Part shown: positions 15,520 through 25,237 of the stretch, in pieces | Layout: every line of letters starts with the position of its first letter | Numbering within the stretch: the stretch's first letter is position 1 | From: Nocardioides iriomotensis | GTDB taxonomy: Bacteria > Actinomycetota > Actinomycetes > Propionibacteriales > Nocardioidaceae | Length of the DNA stretch: 64,000 bases | Assembly: GCF_004168035.1 (NCBI RefSeq) | Contig: NZ_SDPU01000020.1 | Span: forward strand, 372,001-436,000 | Reading direction: 5' to 3' | Notes under the pieces: generated by a model | The model's database searches: none | The model's input: the letters and a program-made list of their open reading frames with translations, nothing else | Told to the model about the DNA's origin: nothing | Program-made: the position numbers and the translations under genes

Positions 15520-15597
15520 GCGCCGACCCTAGCGATACGGGCCACACCCGGAAAGCGGCACCGGTCCGTTCAGGTCCGCGGCGTCCCTGCCGATGGA

Positions 15598-15627
15598 CCC
15601 CCCGGCGCCACGGACGGCGCCGGGGGG
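15598..15627. promoter_or_regulatory. Perfect 12-bp hairpin in the 5' leader of the GGDEF-EAL gene
   Basis: CCCCCCGGCGCC (15598-15609) pairs perfectly with GGCGCCGGGGGG (15616-15627) across a 6-nt loop. It ends about three bases before the GGAGG ribosome-binding site of the GTG start at 15641. No T-run follows. Being placed against the ribosome-binding site, it could modulate translation of the cyclic-di-GMP protein or terminate readthrough. Confidence 0.55.
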
Positions 15628-15640
15628 CGAGGAGGGAACC

Positions 15641-18004
15641 GTGCACAGCCAGAGCAGTGCGCGCACCAGGGTGCGCGTGGGCGCGCTCGTCGTCGCCGTC
15701 CTCGGCAGCGCGGTGTTCACCGCCGCCGTGCCGTTCCGGTCCCGCCTCGACGCCCGCTTCGGCGCGGACGCGATGGACCTCGTCCTCGACTTCGGCGTGT
15801 TCAACCTGGTGTACGTCGCCACCGCCGTCTGCGTCCTCGCCGTCCGGCGCGGGATCACCCGCCGCGAGCGCTTCGGCTGGTGGGCGCTGGCCGCGGCGCT
15901 CGTCTCGTCGACGGCGGGGAACGCCTGGTACACGCTCGTCCTGGTGCCGGCCGACACGTTCCCGTACCCGTCGCCGGCCGACTACCTCTACCTGGCCTGG
16001 TACCCGCTGGGGTACGTCGCGATCTTCTTCCTCCTCACCGCGCGGGTCGGCCGCTTCCCGCTCAGCGTCTGGCTCGACGGGCTCGTCGCGGGTGCCGGCG
16101 CCGCGGCGCTGGCCGCCGCGGTGTGGTTCGAGCCGTTGACCGCGCAGTCGCCGGGGACGCCGCTCGTCGAGATCGTCGTCAACATGGCCTACCCGGTCTT
16201 CGACCTGCTGCTGGTCTGCCTGCTCCTCGGCGTGGCCTACATCGTGCGCACGGCCGCGCAGGCGTGGCTGCTCGTCCTGGGTCTCGGGTTCGCCGTCACC
16301 GGGGTCGCCGACGTCATCTCCGCGATCCAGATCGTCGACGGGACGTACATCGAGGGTGGCTGGATCGACACCGGCTGGCTGTGGGCGGTGGCGCTGCTCG
16401 CCGCCGCCTGCCTGCCCCGGCGGAAGGTGGAGTCGGTCGACGCGCTCGCCCTCGTCACGCAGCGGACCGGGGGTTCGCTGCGGGTGATGGCGGTGCCGCT
16501 GGCGAGCGCCGCGGGCAGCCTCGCGCTGCTGCAGCTCGGCCAGGGCGACCGGTTCCCGCCCGTCTCCGGGGTGTTCGCCGCGGCCTGCATCCTCGGCGCG
16601 GGAATCCGCGCGGCGCTGACCTTCCGGGACCTCGCCCGTCTCGCCGACGTGCACCGCGAGGCCCGCACCGACGACCTCACTCGTCTGGCCAACCGACGGG
16701 AGCTGTACGAGGCCGCCGAGCGCGCGCTCAACGCCGCCGGCAGGAAGAACACGCCGACGTCGCTGCTGCTGATCGACCTCGACGGGTTCAAGGAGGTCAA
16801 CGACAGCCTCGGGCACGCCATGGGCGACGAGCTCCTCGTCGCCTTCGCCCGCCGGACGGAAGCGGCGCTGCGGCCCGGCGACCTGCTCGCCCGCCTCGGC
16901 GGCGACGAGTTCGCGATCCTGGCCTCCGGGTCGGACACGCGAGCGGCGATCGAGCTCGGGTGGCGACTCGTCGCCTCCACGCGCGAGCCCTACGAGGTCA
17001 GCGACGTGCGGCTCTCCGTCGACGTGTCCGTCGGGGTCGCGACCCTGGCCCCGCACGGCGGAAGCCGCGGCGACCTGCTGCGGCAGGCCGACGTCGCGAT
17101 GTACCAGGCCAAGGGGTCGCCGCAGCGGGTCTCGGCCTTCGACACCACCGCCGGCATCGACGACGACGCCGGCGGTGAACGGCTGGCGCTGCTCACCCGG
17201 CTGCGAGAGGGCCTGGCCGGGGACGCCGGCCACCGCTCCGCCGCCGGTCACGTCGAGCTGCACCTGCAGCCGAAGGTCGCCCTGGTCGACGGCCGGCTCG
17301 ACGGGGTCGAGGCGCTGGCGCGGTGGCGCGACCAGGACGGTCGGCTGCTGCCGCCGGCGGAGTTCCTGCCGCTCGTGCAGCGCGGCGGCCTGCTCCCGGC
17401 GCTCGCCGCCGAGGTGCTGGGCGGTGCGGTCCGGATCGCCCGCGAGCTGCGGTCGCACGACATCCAGGTGCCGGTGGCGGTCAACCTGTCCGCCGTCGAC
17501 ATCCACGACCAGGCGCTGCCTGGCCGGGTCGCCACGCTGCTCGCCCGCGAGCAGGTCGCCCCGTCCGCGCTCGTCGTGGAGCTGACCGAGGACAGCCTCG
17601 TCACCGACCCCGACGCCGCCGCCGGCGTGCTCTCCGCGCTGCGCGAGCTCGGCGTCCGGGTGTCCCTGGACGACTTCGGCACCGGCTACTCGTCGCTGGC
17701 CTACCTGCGCCGGCTGCCGGTGGACGAGGTCAAGCTCGACCGTTCGTTCACGATCGGCGTCGGTGTCGACGACGACGCGGACTCCGTCATCCAGCACACC
17801 GTCGGCCTCGTGCACGCACTCGGCCTGCACCTCGTGGCCGAGGGTGTCGAGGACGAGGAGACCGCACACCGGCTGCGCGAGCTCGGCTGCGACACCGGCC
17901 AGGGCTTCCTGTGGGCCGCGCCCGTCCCGCTCGAGGAGTTCCTGGCCAGCCCGCTGGCGAACGGCGCGCCGGGCCGGCCGACCGCCGTACGCCTGATCGG
18001 CTGA
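15641..18004 (+). CDS. Membrane GGDEF-EAL cyclic-di-GMP protein
   Basis: 787 residues from the GTG at 15641, chosen because GGAGGG sits just before it and a 12-bp hairpin separates it from an upstream in-frame ATG at 15593. The first ~330 residues hold about nine hydrophobic helices with no named sensor that I recognise. A diguanylate cyclase domain follows, with an intact GGDEF at residue ~420 (RLGGDEFAIL). An EAL phosphodiesterase domain starts near residue 545 with EALARW at ~557 and the downstream DDFGTGYSSLAYL, KLDRSF and AEGVED intact. Both activities are plausible; which dominates cannot be read. Confidence 0.93.
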   Translation: MHSQSSARTRVRVGALVVAVLGSAVFTAAVPFRSRLDARFGADAMDLVLDFGVFNLVYVATAVCVLAVRRGITRRERFGWWALAAALVSSTAGNAWYTLVLVPADTFPYPSPADYLYLAWYPLGYVAIFFLLTARVGRFPLSVWLDGLVAGAGAAALAAAVWFEPLTAQSPGTPLVEIVVNMAYPVFDLLLVCLLLGVAYIVRTAAQAWLLVLGLGFAVTGVADVISAIQIVDGTYIEGGWIDTGWLWAVALLAAACLPRRKVESVDALALVTQRTGGSLRVMAVPLASAAGSLALLQLGQGDRFPPVSGVFAAACILGAGIRAALTFRDLARLADVHREARTDDLTRLANRRELYEAAERALNAAGRKNTPTSLLLIDLDGFKEVNDSLGHAMGDELLVAFARRTEAALRPGDLLARLGGDEFAILASGSDTRAAIELGWRLVASTREPYEVSDVRLSVDVSVGVATLAPHGGSRGDLLRQADVAMYQAKGSPQRVSAFDTTAGIDDDAGGERLALLTRLREGLAGDAGHRSAAGHVELHLQPKVALVDGRLDGVEALARWRDQDGRLLPPAEFLPLVQRGGLLPALAAEVLGGAVRIARELRSHDIQVPVAVNLSAVDIHDQALPGRVATLLAREQVAPSALVVELTEDSLVTDPDAAAGVLSALRELGVRVSLDDFGTGYSSLAYLRRLPVDEVKLDRSFTIGVGVDDDADSVIQHTVGLVHALGLHLVAEGVEDEETAHRLRELGCDTGQGFLWAAPVPLEEFLASPLANGAPGRPTAVRLIG

Positions 18005-18040
18005 CCACCGCTCGGGGGCGACTGCTGGGAGACTCGCCGC

Positions 18041-18331
18041 ATGAGCGTCTCCGAGCCCGAGGTCAGCGCCCTGGCGATCAACGTGACCGTCCCCGAGGAG
18101 CTGCGCTGGACCGACGTGCGCCGCGGCGAGGAGTTCACCCTCACGACGCTGAACGTGCGGCTGCTGCCCGACGGCCGGCTGGCGGCGAAGGCGTACGGCC
18201 GGCCGACGGCGGGAGGCCGCGGCGCCTACGTGTCCTTCCCGGTGCCCGACCGCCCGGAGCTGCGGGCGATGGTCGCCGCGGCCGCCGACCGGGCCGCCGT
18301 GCTCTGGGGTGGGCACCAGGGGCTGGACTGA
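18041..18331 (+). CDS. Small conserved hypothetical protein
   Basis: A 96-residue soluble protein that starts MSVSEPEVSALAINVTVPEEL. The composition is beta-rich (EEFTLTTLNVRLLPDGRLAAKAYGRPT) and ends with a short helical region. There is no signal peptide, membrane segment or recognisable domain. It lies 36 bp after the GGDEF-EAL gene in the same direction and may be cotranscribed. Function unknown. Confidence 0.65.
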   Translation: MSVSEPEVSALAINVTVPEELRWTDVRRGEEFTLTTLNVRLLPDGRLAAKAYGRPTAGGRGAYVSFPVPDRPELRAMVAAAADRAAVLWGGHQGLD

Positions 18332-18380
18332 TGGGTCAGGTCAGGCCGCGAGGACCAGCAGGACCACGCGGGCCAGGCGG

Positions 18381-19157
18381 TCAGCCGGCGCGGTCCGGCA
18401 GCGGGAGCCAGGCGAGCACCCGCTGGATGTCGGTGTCCCAGAACCCCCACTCGTGCTCGCCGGGCCGGAAGTCCACGACCGGGTCGAGGCCGCGGCTGCG
18501 CAGCGCCTCGACGAAGCGGACGTTGTAGTCGTGCAGGAAGTCCTCGGTGCCGCAGGAGAGGTAGAGGTCCGGCAGCGCCTCCGGTTCGGCCTTGTCCAGC
18601 AGCGCGTAGAGGTCCTCGCCCGGACCCGGCTCGCCGCCGTAGACCCGGTCGACGAGCTCGTCGCGCCGCTCGGGGTCCTGGCTGAGCCCGACGACGTCGA
18701 CCGCCCCGGACAGGCTCGCTGCCGCGGCGAAACGCTCGGGCTGGTGGAACGCCCACTTCAGCGCGCCGTACCCGCCCATCGAGAGGCCGGCCACGAAGGT
18801 CTCCTCGCGCCGCTCGCCGACCCTAAAGAACCGGTGCACCACCGAGGGGAGCTCCTCGGACAGGTAGGTCCAGAACCGGTGCCCGTAGGCCTCGTCGGCG
18901 TAGAAGCTGCGCGCGACCGCCGGCATCACGACCGCGACCCCGGCGGCCGTCGCGTAGCGCTCGATCGACGTGTAGCGCAGCCACGCGGTGTGGTCGTCGG
19001 AGCGGCCGTGCAGCAGGTAGAGCAGCGGCGGGGGAGCGTCCGCGTCGGCGCCCGGGTCGACCCCGACCTGGCCGACCGTGGGCTGCGGCAGCACGACCGT
19101 GATCGTCGTCCCGAACTCGAGGGCCTCGGAGAAGAAGTCGCAGGTGAGCAGCGCCAT
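18381..19157 (-). CDS. Alpha/beta-hydrolase esterase (esterase D / antigen 85-like)
   Basis: A 258-residue serine esterase of the putative-esterase (S-formylglutathione hydrolase/FbpA) fold. The nucleophile elbow is GLSMGGYGALKW with S126; acid D206 lies in CGTEDFLHDYN and H235 in PGEHEWGFWD. The oxyanion segment is LLYLLHGRSDDHTAW. There is no signal peptide, so it is cytoplasmic. The stop is convergent with the small hypothetical, and it is codirectional with pncB upstream (4 bp gap). The substrate is unknown. Confidence 0.9.
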   Translation of the reverse strand: MALLTCDFFSEALEFGTTITVVLPQPTVGQVGVDPGADADAPPPLLYLLHGRSDDHTAWLRYTSIERYATAAGVAVVMPAVARSFYADEAYGHRFWTYLSEELPSVVHRFFRVGERREETFVAGLSMGGYGALKWAFHQPERFAAAASLSGAVDVVGLSQDPERRDELVDRVYGGEPGPGEDLYALLDKAEPEALPDLYLSCGTEDFLHDYNVRFVEALRSRGLDPVVDFRPGEHEWGFWDTDIQRVLAWLPLPDRAG

Positions 19158-19161
19158 GTCC

Positions 19162-20460
19162 TCAGCCTGTCAGGTCGCCGACATGGGTCGTCGGGATGAC
19201 CGGCTCGCCCCGGGAGAGCTGGCGTGCGGGCAGCGGCAGCTCGGCGAGCGCGGCATGGTGCCGCTCACGCGCCTGCTCGAGGCTCTCGCGGCCGACCACC
19301 GCGCCGTCGCGGACCAGCGGCACGAGCAGCGACCGGTCGTCGCCGTCGTCCACCGGCGGGGTGCCGATGCCGACGACCTCGGCCTCGGCGACGCCGCGGG
19401 TGGTACGGCGACGGAGGGCGTACTTGCGGCCGCCCACGCTGATCTTGTCCTTGCTCTTCTTGGCGACGTCGACCATCGCGCCGTCGGCGCCCTCGCGGGC
19501 GACGAGCTTGTAGACGAAGCCGCAGGTGGGGTGGCCGCTGCCGGTGACGAGCGAGGTGCCGACGCCGTACCCGTCGACCGGGGCGGAGGACAGTCCGGCG
19601 ATGGCGTACTCGTCGAGGTCGGAGGTGACGATGATCTTGGTGTCCTCCGCGCCGAGACCGTTGAGCTGTGCGCGCACCTCGTGGGCGAGCACGCCGAGGT
19701 CGCCGCTGTCGAGCCGGACCGCGCCGAGCCCGGTCCCCGCGACCTCGATCGCCGTCTGCACCGCCTCGCGCACGTCGTAGGTGTCGACCAGCAGGGTCGT
19801 GCCGGCGCCCAGCGCGTCGACCTGGGCGGTGAACGCGTCACGCTCGGTGTCGTGCAGCAGCGTGAACGAGTGCGCGCTGGTGCCGACCGACGGGATGCCG
19901 TAGCGGTGCCGGGCCGCGAGGTTGGAGGTCGACGCGAAGCCCGCGACGTACGCCGCCCGCGCCGCCGCGACCGCGGCCATCTCGTGGGTCCGGCGCGACC
20001 CCATCTCGATGCATGGCCGGCCGGCGGCGGCCACGACCATGCGTGAGGCGGCCGACGCGATCGCCGAGTCGTGGTTGAGGATCGAGAGCAGCAGGGTCTC
20101 GAGGACGACGGCGCCGGCGAACGTGGACTCGACGACCATGATCGGCGAGTACGGGAAGTACACCTCGCCCTCGGCGTAGCCCCACATGTCGCCCTCGAAG
20201 CGGTAGTCCGCCAGCCAGGCCAGGGTCTGCTCGTCGACGACGTGTCCGTCGCGCAGCACGGCCAGCGACTCGTCGTCGAACCGGAACTCCTCGATCGCGT
20301 CGAGCGCGCGGCCGACGCCGGCCACCACGCCGTACCGGCGGCCGCCGGGCAGCGAGCGCGGGAACAGCTCGAACACCGCCCGGCGTTCCGCGGTGCCGTG
20401 CTCGAGGGCGGCCTGCAGCATCGTCAGCTCGTAGTGGTCGGTGAGCAGCGCAGTCGTCAC
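19162..20460 (-). CDS. pncB: Nicotinate phosphoribosyltransferase
   Basis: A 432-residue enzyme joining nicotinate and PRPP to nicotinate mononucleotide. It opens TALLTDHYELTMLQAALEHG and contains FELFPRSLPGGRRYGVVAG, the conserved EMGSRRTHEMAAVAAARAAYVAGF and VRLDSGDLG, and the phosphate-binding YGVGTSLVTGS. It is the first gene of the conserved block that matches mycobacterial pncB1-clpS. It is divergent from clpS across 55 bp. Confidence 0.95.
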   Translation of the reverse strand: MTTALLTDHYELTMLQAALEHGTAERRAVFELFPRSLPGGRRYGVVAGVGRALDAIEEFRFDDESLAVLRDGHVVDEQTLAWLADYRFEGDMWGYAEGEVYFPYSPIMVVESTFAGAVVLETLLLSILNHDSAIASAASRMVVAAAGRPCIEMGSRRTHEMAAVAAARAAYVAGFASTSNLAARHRYGIPSVGTSAHSFTLLHDTERDAFTAQVDALGAGTTLLVDTYDVREAVQTAIEVAGTGLGAVRLDSGDLGVLAHEVRAQLNGLGAEDTKIIVTSDLDEYAIAGLSSAPVDGYGVGTSLVTGSGHPTCGFVYKLVAREGADGAMVDVAKKSKDKISVGGRKYALRRRTTRGVAEAEVVGIGTPPVDDGDDRSLLVPLVRDGAVVGRESLEQARERHHAALAELPLPARQLSRGEPVIPTTHVGDLTG

Positions 20461-20515
20461 CCGTGCAGCGTAGGGGTGCCCGGTCGCGCGCCGTCCCGGC
20501 TCCTAGGATGGTCGG

Positions 20516-20803
20516 GTGTCCACGCCCATGCCCGTCGAGACGGAGGAGCCGGAGCAGGCCGTCAGGGTGGACCGTCCCTGGTCGACGGTCGTGTGGAACG
20601 ACCCGGTCAACCTGATGAGCTACGTCACCTACGTGTTCCAGACCTACTTCGGCTACCCCAAGAAGAAGGCCGAGAAGCTCATGCTCGAGGTGCACGAGGA
20701 CGGCAAGTCCACGGTGTCGCACGGCTCCCGCGAGGAGATGGAGCGCGACGTGCAGGCCATGCACGAGTACGGCCTCTGGGCGACGATGGAGAAGGCCGAG
20801 TGA
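20516..20803 (+). CDS. clpS: ATP-dependent Clp protease adaptor ClpS
   Basis: A 95-residue N-degron adaptor that docks on the ClpC/ClpA N-domain and delivers N-end-rule substrates. Signature residues are [17 protein letters not shown], the pocket-forming [16 protein letters not shown] and [24 protein letters not shown] use the GTG at 20516; an ATG lies four codons later. It is followed by DUF2017, its usual actinobacterial partner, with a dispersed repeat in the gap. Confidence 0.95.
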   Translation: MSTPMPVETEEPEQAVRVDRPWSTVVWNDPVNLMSYVTYVFQTYFGYPKKKAEKLMLEVHEDGKSTVSHGSREEMERDVQAMHEYGLWATMEKAE

Positions 20804-20814
20804 GCGCGCGCCGG

Positions 20815-20837
20815 GTGGTCGAGCCTGTCGAGACCAC
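20815..20837. repeat. Dispersed repeat copy 2
   Basis: A 23-bp stretch with core GGTCGAGCCTGTCGAGACCA in the 46-bp gap between clpS and the DUF2017 gene. Its ends GTGGTC/GACCAC are inverted, so it can form a short hairpin. It is close to copy 1 in fahA. Confidence 0.65.
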
Positions 20838-20849
20838 GAAGGGCGCGCG

Positions 20850-21434
20850 ATGACCCCGGGCTTCGAGCGACGCCGCGGGGGCGGCGCGGTCGCGACGTTC
20901 ACCGGCTTCGAGGCCGACCTGCTGCGGTCGCTGGCCTCGCAGCTCGTCGAGCTGCTGCGCAACGAGGTGGCCGCGCCGGCCGACTCCGGCGACCCGCTCG
21001 AGCAGCTCCTCGACTTCAGCGGGCCGACCACCGAGCCCGACGACCCGGTGCTGGCGCGGCTGTTCCCGACGGCGTACCCGGACGACGAGGAGGCGGCGGG
21101 GGAGTTCCGCCGGTTCACCGAGGGCGCGCTGCGCGACACCAAGGCGCGGTCCGCCGTGCAGATCATCGACACCCTCGAGGAGGCCGGCCTCCCGGAGGAG
21201 CTCACCGAGGACGGCCTGGTCATCGACGTCGAGCTCGACCCGGCCGAGGCCGGCACCTGGATGCGGTCGTTCACCGACGTGCGACTCGCGCTGGCCACCC
21301 GGCTCGGCGTCGAGGAGGGCGACGAGGACTACTGGCTCGCGCTGCCCGACGACGACCCGCGCACCCACGTGCACGACATCTACGAGTGGGTCGGCTACCT
21401 GCAGGAGACGCTGGTCCAGTCGCTGATGCGCTGA
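20850..21434 (+). CDS. DUF2017 family protein
   Basis: A 194-residue protein corresponding to mycobacterial Rv1332. It has the family's FTGFEADLLRSLASQLVELL start, acidic LFPTAYPDDEEAAGEFRRFTE and the C-terminal DVRLALATRLGV and VHDIYEWVGYLQETLVQSL. It nearly always follows clpS in actinobacteria, suggesting a link to Clp proteolysis, but no activity is known. No membrane segments. Confidence 0.9.
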   Translation: MTPGFERRRGGGAVATFTGFEADLLRSLASQLVELLRNEVAAPADSGDPLEQLLDFSGPTTEPDDPVLARLFPTAYPDDEEAAGEFRRFTEGALRDTKARSAVQIIDTLEEAGLPEELTEDGLVIDVELDPAEAGTWMRSFTDVRLALATRLGVEEGDEDYWLALPDDDPRTHVHDIYEWVGYLQETLVQSLMR

Positions 21435-21442
21435 CGTTCCGA

Positions 21443-21489
21443 GTGGTCGAGCCCTTCGACATGCTCAGGAACCGCCCGGTCGAGACCAC
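21443..21489. repeat. Dispersed repeat copy 3 (long form)
   Basis: A 47-bp element whose outer ends GTGGTCGAG...GGTCGAGACCAC match copy 2, with a ~24-bp insert that begins CCCTTCGACATGCTCAGG. It lies in the 121-bp gap between DUF2017 and mec. The ends are inverted and would fold in RNA or single-stranded DNA. Confidence 0.6.
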
Positions 21490-21555
21490 GTCTCGGCATC
21501 CGGACGAGGCTCCGCAGCGGCGGAGCGGTCACCGGCCGCCGAATACCCTCGGTAC

Positions 21556-21987
21556 GTGCTGCGCATCGACCAGGAGATCCACGACGCGATCGTCGCGCAC
21601 GCCAAGAAGGACCATCCCGACGAAGCGTGCGGCGTCGTCGCCGGCCCCGAGGGCTCCGACACCCCGACCCGGTTCGTGCCGATGGTGAACGCCGCCTCGT
21701 CGCCGACGTTCTACGAGTTCGACTCGCACGACCTGCTCGCGCTCTACAAGGACATGGACGTGCGCGACGAGGAGCCGGTGGTGGTCTACCACTCGCACAC
21801 CGCCACCGAGGCGTACCCGTCGCGCACCGACATCGGCCTCGCGATGGAGCCCCAGGCCCACTACGTGCTGGTCAGCACACGCGAGCACGGGAATAACGAG
21901 GGCCCGGTGGAGTTCAGGTCCTACAGAATCGTCGACGGCGAAGTGACCGAGGAAGAGGTCGTCGTCGCCGCCCCCGAGAAGAGCTGA
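21556..21987 (+). CDS. mec: JAMM metalloprotease Mec (CysO-cysteine hydrolase)
   Basis: A 143-residue Mov34/MPN zinc protease from a GTG start. The JAMM motif is complete: E23 in EACGVV, H79 and H81 in YHSHTATEAYPSRTD, and D92 ten residues after H81. In M. tuberculosis Mec (Rv1334) releases cysteine from the sulfur-carrier adduct CysO-Cys. Here it directly precedes cysO (12 bp) and cysM, the same three-gene order. Confidence 0.93.
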   Translation: MLRIDQEIHDAIVAHAKKDHPDEACGVVAGPEGSDTPTRFVPMVNAASSPTFYEFDSHDLLALYKDMDVRDEEPVVVYHSHTATEAYPSRTDIGLAMEPQAHYVLVSTREHGNNEGPVEFRSYRIVDGEVTEEEVVVAAPEKS

Positions 21988-21999
21988 GGAGACAGCCCC

Positions 22000-23239
<1,240 letters not shown>

Positions 23240-23383
23240 CCCGGCCCTCCACCCGATCCCGGTGAACGGGTTGGGACGAGTCATGGTCACGCCGGCGTAC
23301 GGCGGGTTATCGTGGCGCCGCCCAGAGGACCTGTTGCCCAGCGGCCCCGTCGCCCACACGACCCATCCGGGGGAGCGCCCAAC

Positions 23384-24364
23384 GTGCGAGAGATCGTCGT
23401 CTTCAGCGGTTCGGCCCACCGTCCCCTCGCCTCGGCGATCTGCGACTCCCTCGGGGTGCAGCTGTCCGCGGTCGAGATCAAGCGGTTCAGCAACGACTGC
23501 CTGCAGGCCCAGCTCCAGGCCAACTGCCGCCAGCGCGACGTCTACATCGTCCAGCCGCTGGTGCCGCCGACCCAGGAGCACCTCATGGAGCTGCTGCTCA
23601 TGGTCGACGCGGCCCGGGGCGCGAGCGCCGCGCAGATCACCGCGGTGATCCCGCACTACGCCTACGCCCGCTCCGACAAGAAGGACGCCTCGCGGATCAG
23701 CCTCGGCGGCCGGCTCGTCGCCGACATGCTCGCCACGGCCGGCGTCTCCCGGGTGCTGACGATGACGCTGCACGCGCCGCAGGTGCACGGCTTCTTCAGC
23801 GTCCCGGTCGACCACCTCACGGCGCTCGGCGTGCTCGCGGACCACTTCGCGGGCCAGGACCTCAGCGACACCGTCGTGGTCTCGCCCGACCTCGGCAACG
23901 CCAAGACCGCGACCCAGTTCGCCCGGCTGCTCGGCGTCCCGGTCGCGGCCGGCAGCAAGCGCCGGCTGGCCGACGACCGCGTGGTCATCGACGACATCGT
24001 CGGCGACGTCGCGGGCAAGCGGGCGCTCGTCCTCGACGACGAGATCGCCACCGGCGGGTCGATCGTCGAGCTGCTCGACAAGCTCCAGGAGATCGGCTGC
24101 ACCGGCGCGTCCGTCGCCTGCACGCACGGGCTGTTCGTCGGCAAGGCGGTCGACCGGCTGCGCGACCACCCCTTCATCGAGGAGGTCGTCACCACCGACA
24201 CGGTCCCGCCGGCCGACTGGCCCGAGCTCAAGGTGCGCTCGGTGGCCGACCTGTTCGCCGAGGCGATCAGCCGGGTGCACGCGGGCGAGTCGATCAGCAG
24301 CATGTTCGACGGCGTCGACCCGACGCTCGGCCCGCCGCAGCCGCAGCTGCCGTTCCCGGCCTGA
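23384..24364 (+). CDS. Divergent ribose-phosphate pyrophosphokinase (PRPP synthetase-like)
   Basis: A 326-residue protein of the Prs fold, two phosphoribosyltransferase-like halves, start GTG 23384 behind GGGGGAG. It opens IVVFSGSAHRPLASAICDSLGV; the flexible-loop region reads PHYAYARSDKKDASRISLGGRL, and the PRPP-binding loop reads VLDDEIATGGSIVE where typical enzymes have an acidic pair followed by D-T-A-G-T. Metal-site VVSPDLGNAKTA also differs from the usual PDAGG. It may be an active paralogue with changed regulation or substrate. It lies between cysM and a putative terminator and is absent from the mycobacterial block. Confidence 0.8.
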   Translation: MREIVVFSGSAHRPLASAICDSLGVQLSAVEIKRFSNDCLQAQLQANCRQRDVYIVQPLVPPTQEHLMELLLMVDAARGASAAQITAVIPHYAYARSDKKDASRISLGGRLVADMLATAGVSRVLTMTLHAPQVHGFFSVPVDHLTALGVLADHFAGQDLSDTVVVSPDLGNAKTATQFARLLGVPVAAGSKRRLADDRVVIDDIVGDVAGKRALVLDDEIATGGSIVELLDKLQEIGCTGASVACTHGLFVGKAVDRLRDHPFIEEVVTTDTVPPADWPELKVRSVADLFAEAISRVHAGESISSMFDGVDPTLGPPQPQLPFPA

Positions 24365-24380
24365 GCCGGGTCCTCGGGCG

Positions 24381-24400
24381 GCGCTACGCGTCCGTAGCGC
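24381..24400. terminator. Terminator hairpin after the Prs-like gene
   Basis: GCGCTACG-CGTC-CGTAGCGC: a perfect 8-bp stem with a 4-nt loop 17 bp after the stop of the Prs-like gene and 44 bp before the acyltransferase. No T-tract follows. Confidence 0.5.
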
Positions 24401-24443
24401 GGGCCGTTCGTCCTCGCCCGCCCCGACCTGGCAGGCTGAACCC

Positions 24444-25127
24444 ATGGCGGACGGCATGCTCTACCCGGTGATGCACGCGGTGGTCCCGCCGCTGGCCAAG
24501 GTGATCTGGCGACCCACCGTCGAGGGCCTCTACAACCTCCCCGACACCGGGCCGGTCATCGTCGCCAGCAACCACCTGTCGTTCGCCGACTCCCTCGTCA
24601 TCCCGATCGTCACCACGCGCAAGGTGACGTTCCTGGCCAAGGCGCAGTACTTCAACGGCACCGGCTTCAAGGGCGCCGTGTCCAAGGGCTTCTTCGGCGG
24701 GCTCGGGATGATCCCGGTCGACCGCGAGGACTCCAGGGCCGCGCTGGCCTCGCTCGACATCGCGCTCGACATCCTGGCCAAGGGCGGCGCCTTCGGCATC
24801 TACCCCGAGGGCACGCGCTCCCGCGACGGCCGGCTCTACCGCGGTCGCACCGGCGTCGCCCACCTCGCGCTCACCTCCGGCGCCCCCGTCGTACCCGTGG
24901 GTCTCGCCGGCACCCAGCACATCCAGCCGGTCGGCTCGACGCTTCCGCGGCTGGCCAAGGTGACCGTGAAGTTCGGCGAGCCGCTGCAGTTCCAGCAGCA
25001 GTACGACGGCGTCCCGGTCGGCCGGGCCCGCCGCGAGGTCACCGACCAGGTCATGAACGCGATCCAGAGGCTGTCGGGACAGCAGTTCGCCGGGGTCTAC
25101 AACGACCACGCCGGCGACGCCGTCTGA
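24444..25127 (+). CDS. Lysophospholipid (1-acylglycerol-3-phosphate) acyltransferase
   Basis: A 227-residue PlsC-family enzyme. It has the H-X4-D catalytic motif in ASNHLSFADSLV (residues ~42-53), GMIPVDRED, the glycerol-phosphate binding YPEGTRSRDGRLYRG and PVVPVGLAGT. It places the second acyl chain on phosphatidic acid precursors at the membrane, though actinobacterial members can act on other glycolipids. It is a single gene between two transcription units. Confidence 0.9.
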   Translation: MADGMLYPVMHAVVPPLAKVIWRPTVEGLYNLPDTGPVIVASNHLSFADSLVIPIVTTRKVTFLAKAQYFNGTGFKGAVSKGFFGGLGMIPVDREDSRAALASLDIALDILAKGGAFGIYPEGTRSRDGRLYRGRTGVAHLALTSGAPVVPVGLAGTQHIQPVGSTLPRLAKVTVKFGEPLQFQQQYDGVPVGRARREVTDQVMNAIQRLSGQQFAGVYNDHAGDAV

Positions 25128-25237
25128 GGAGCTCTGCGTCTCACAGGTCACGCACAGGCCGGCCAGGGCGTCTCTTCAAGCCGGGCCCGCATCGTGAAGG
25201 TCAACAGTTCCACGACCCTCACGCACGGAGACGCATC

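Noticed and set aside
15598-15627. Rho-independent terminator for an upstream gene
   Set aside because: No plus-strand gene ends before it (pncA is on the minus strand and starts there), no T-tract follows, and it abuts the next gene's ribosome-binding site.
15329-18316. A 995-codon minus-strand open frame opposite the GGDEF-EAL gene
   Set aside because: It is the complement of a strongly biased plus-strand gene with intact GGDEF and EAL motifs. Its translation is Arg/Gly/Ala/His-rich without domains, as expected for antisense frames in high-GC DNA.
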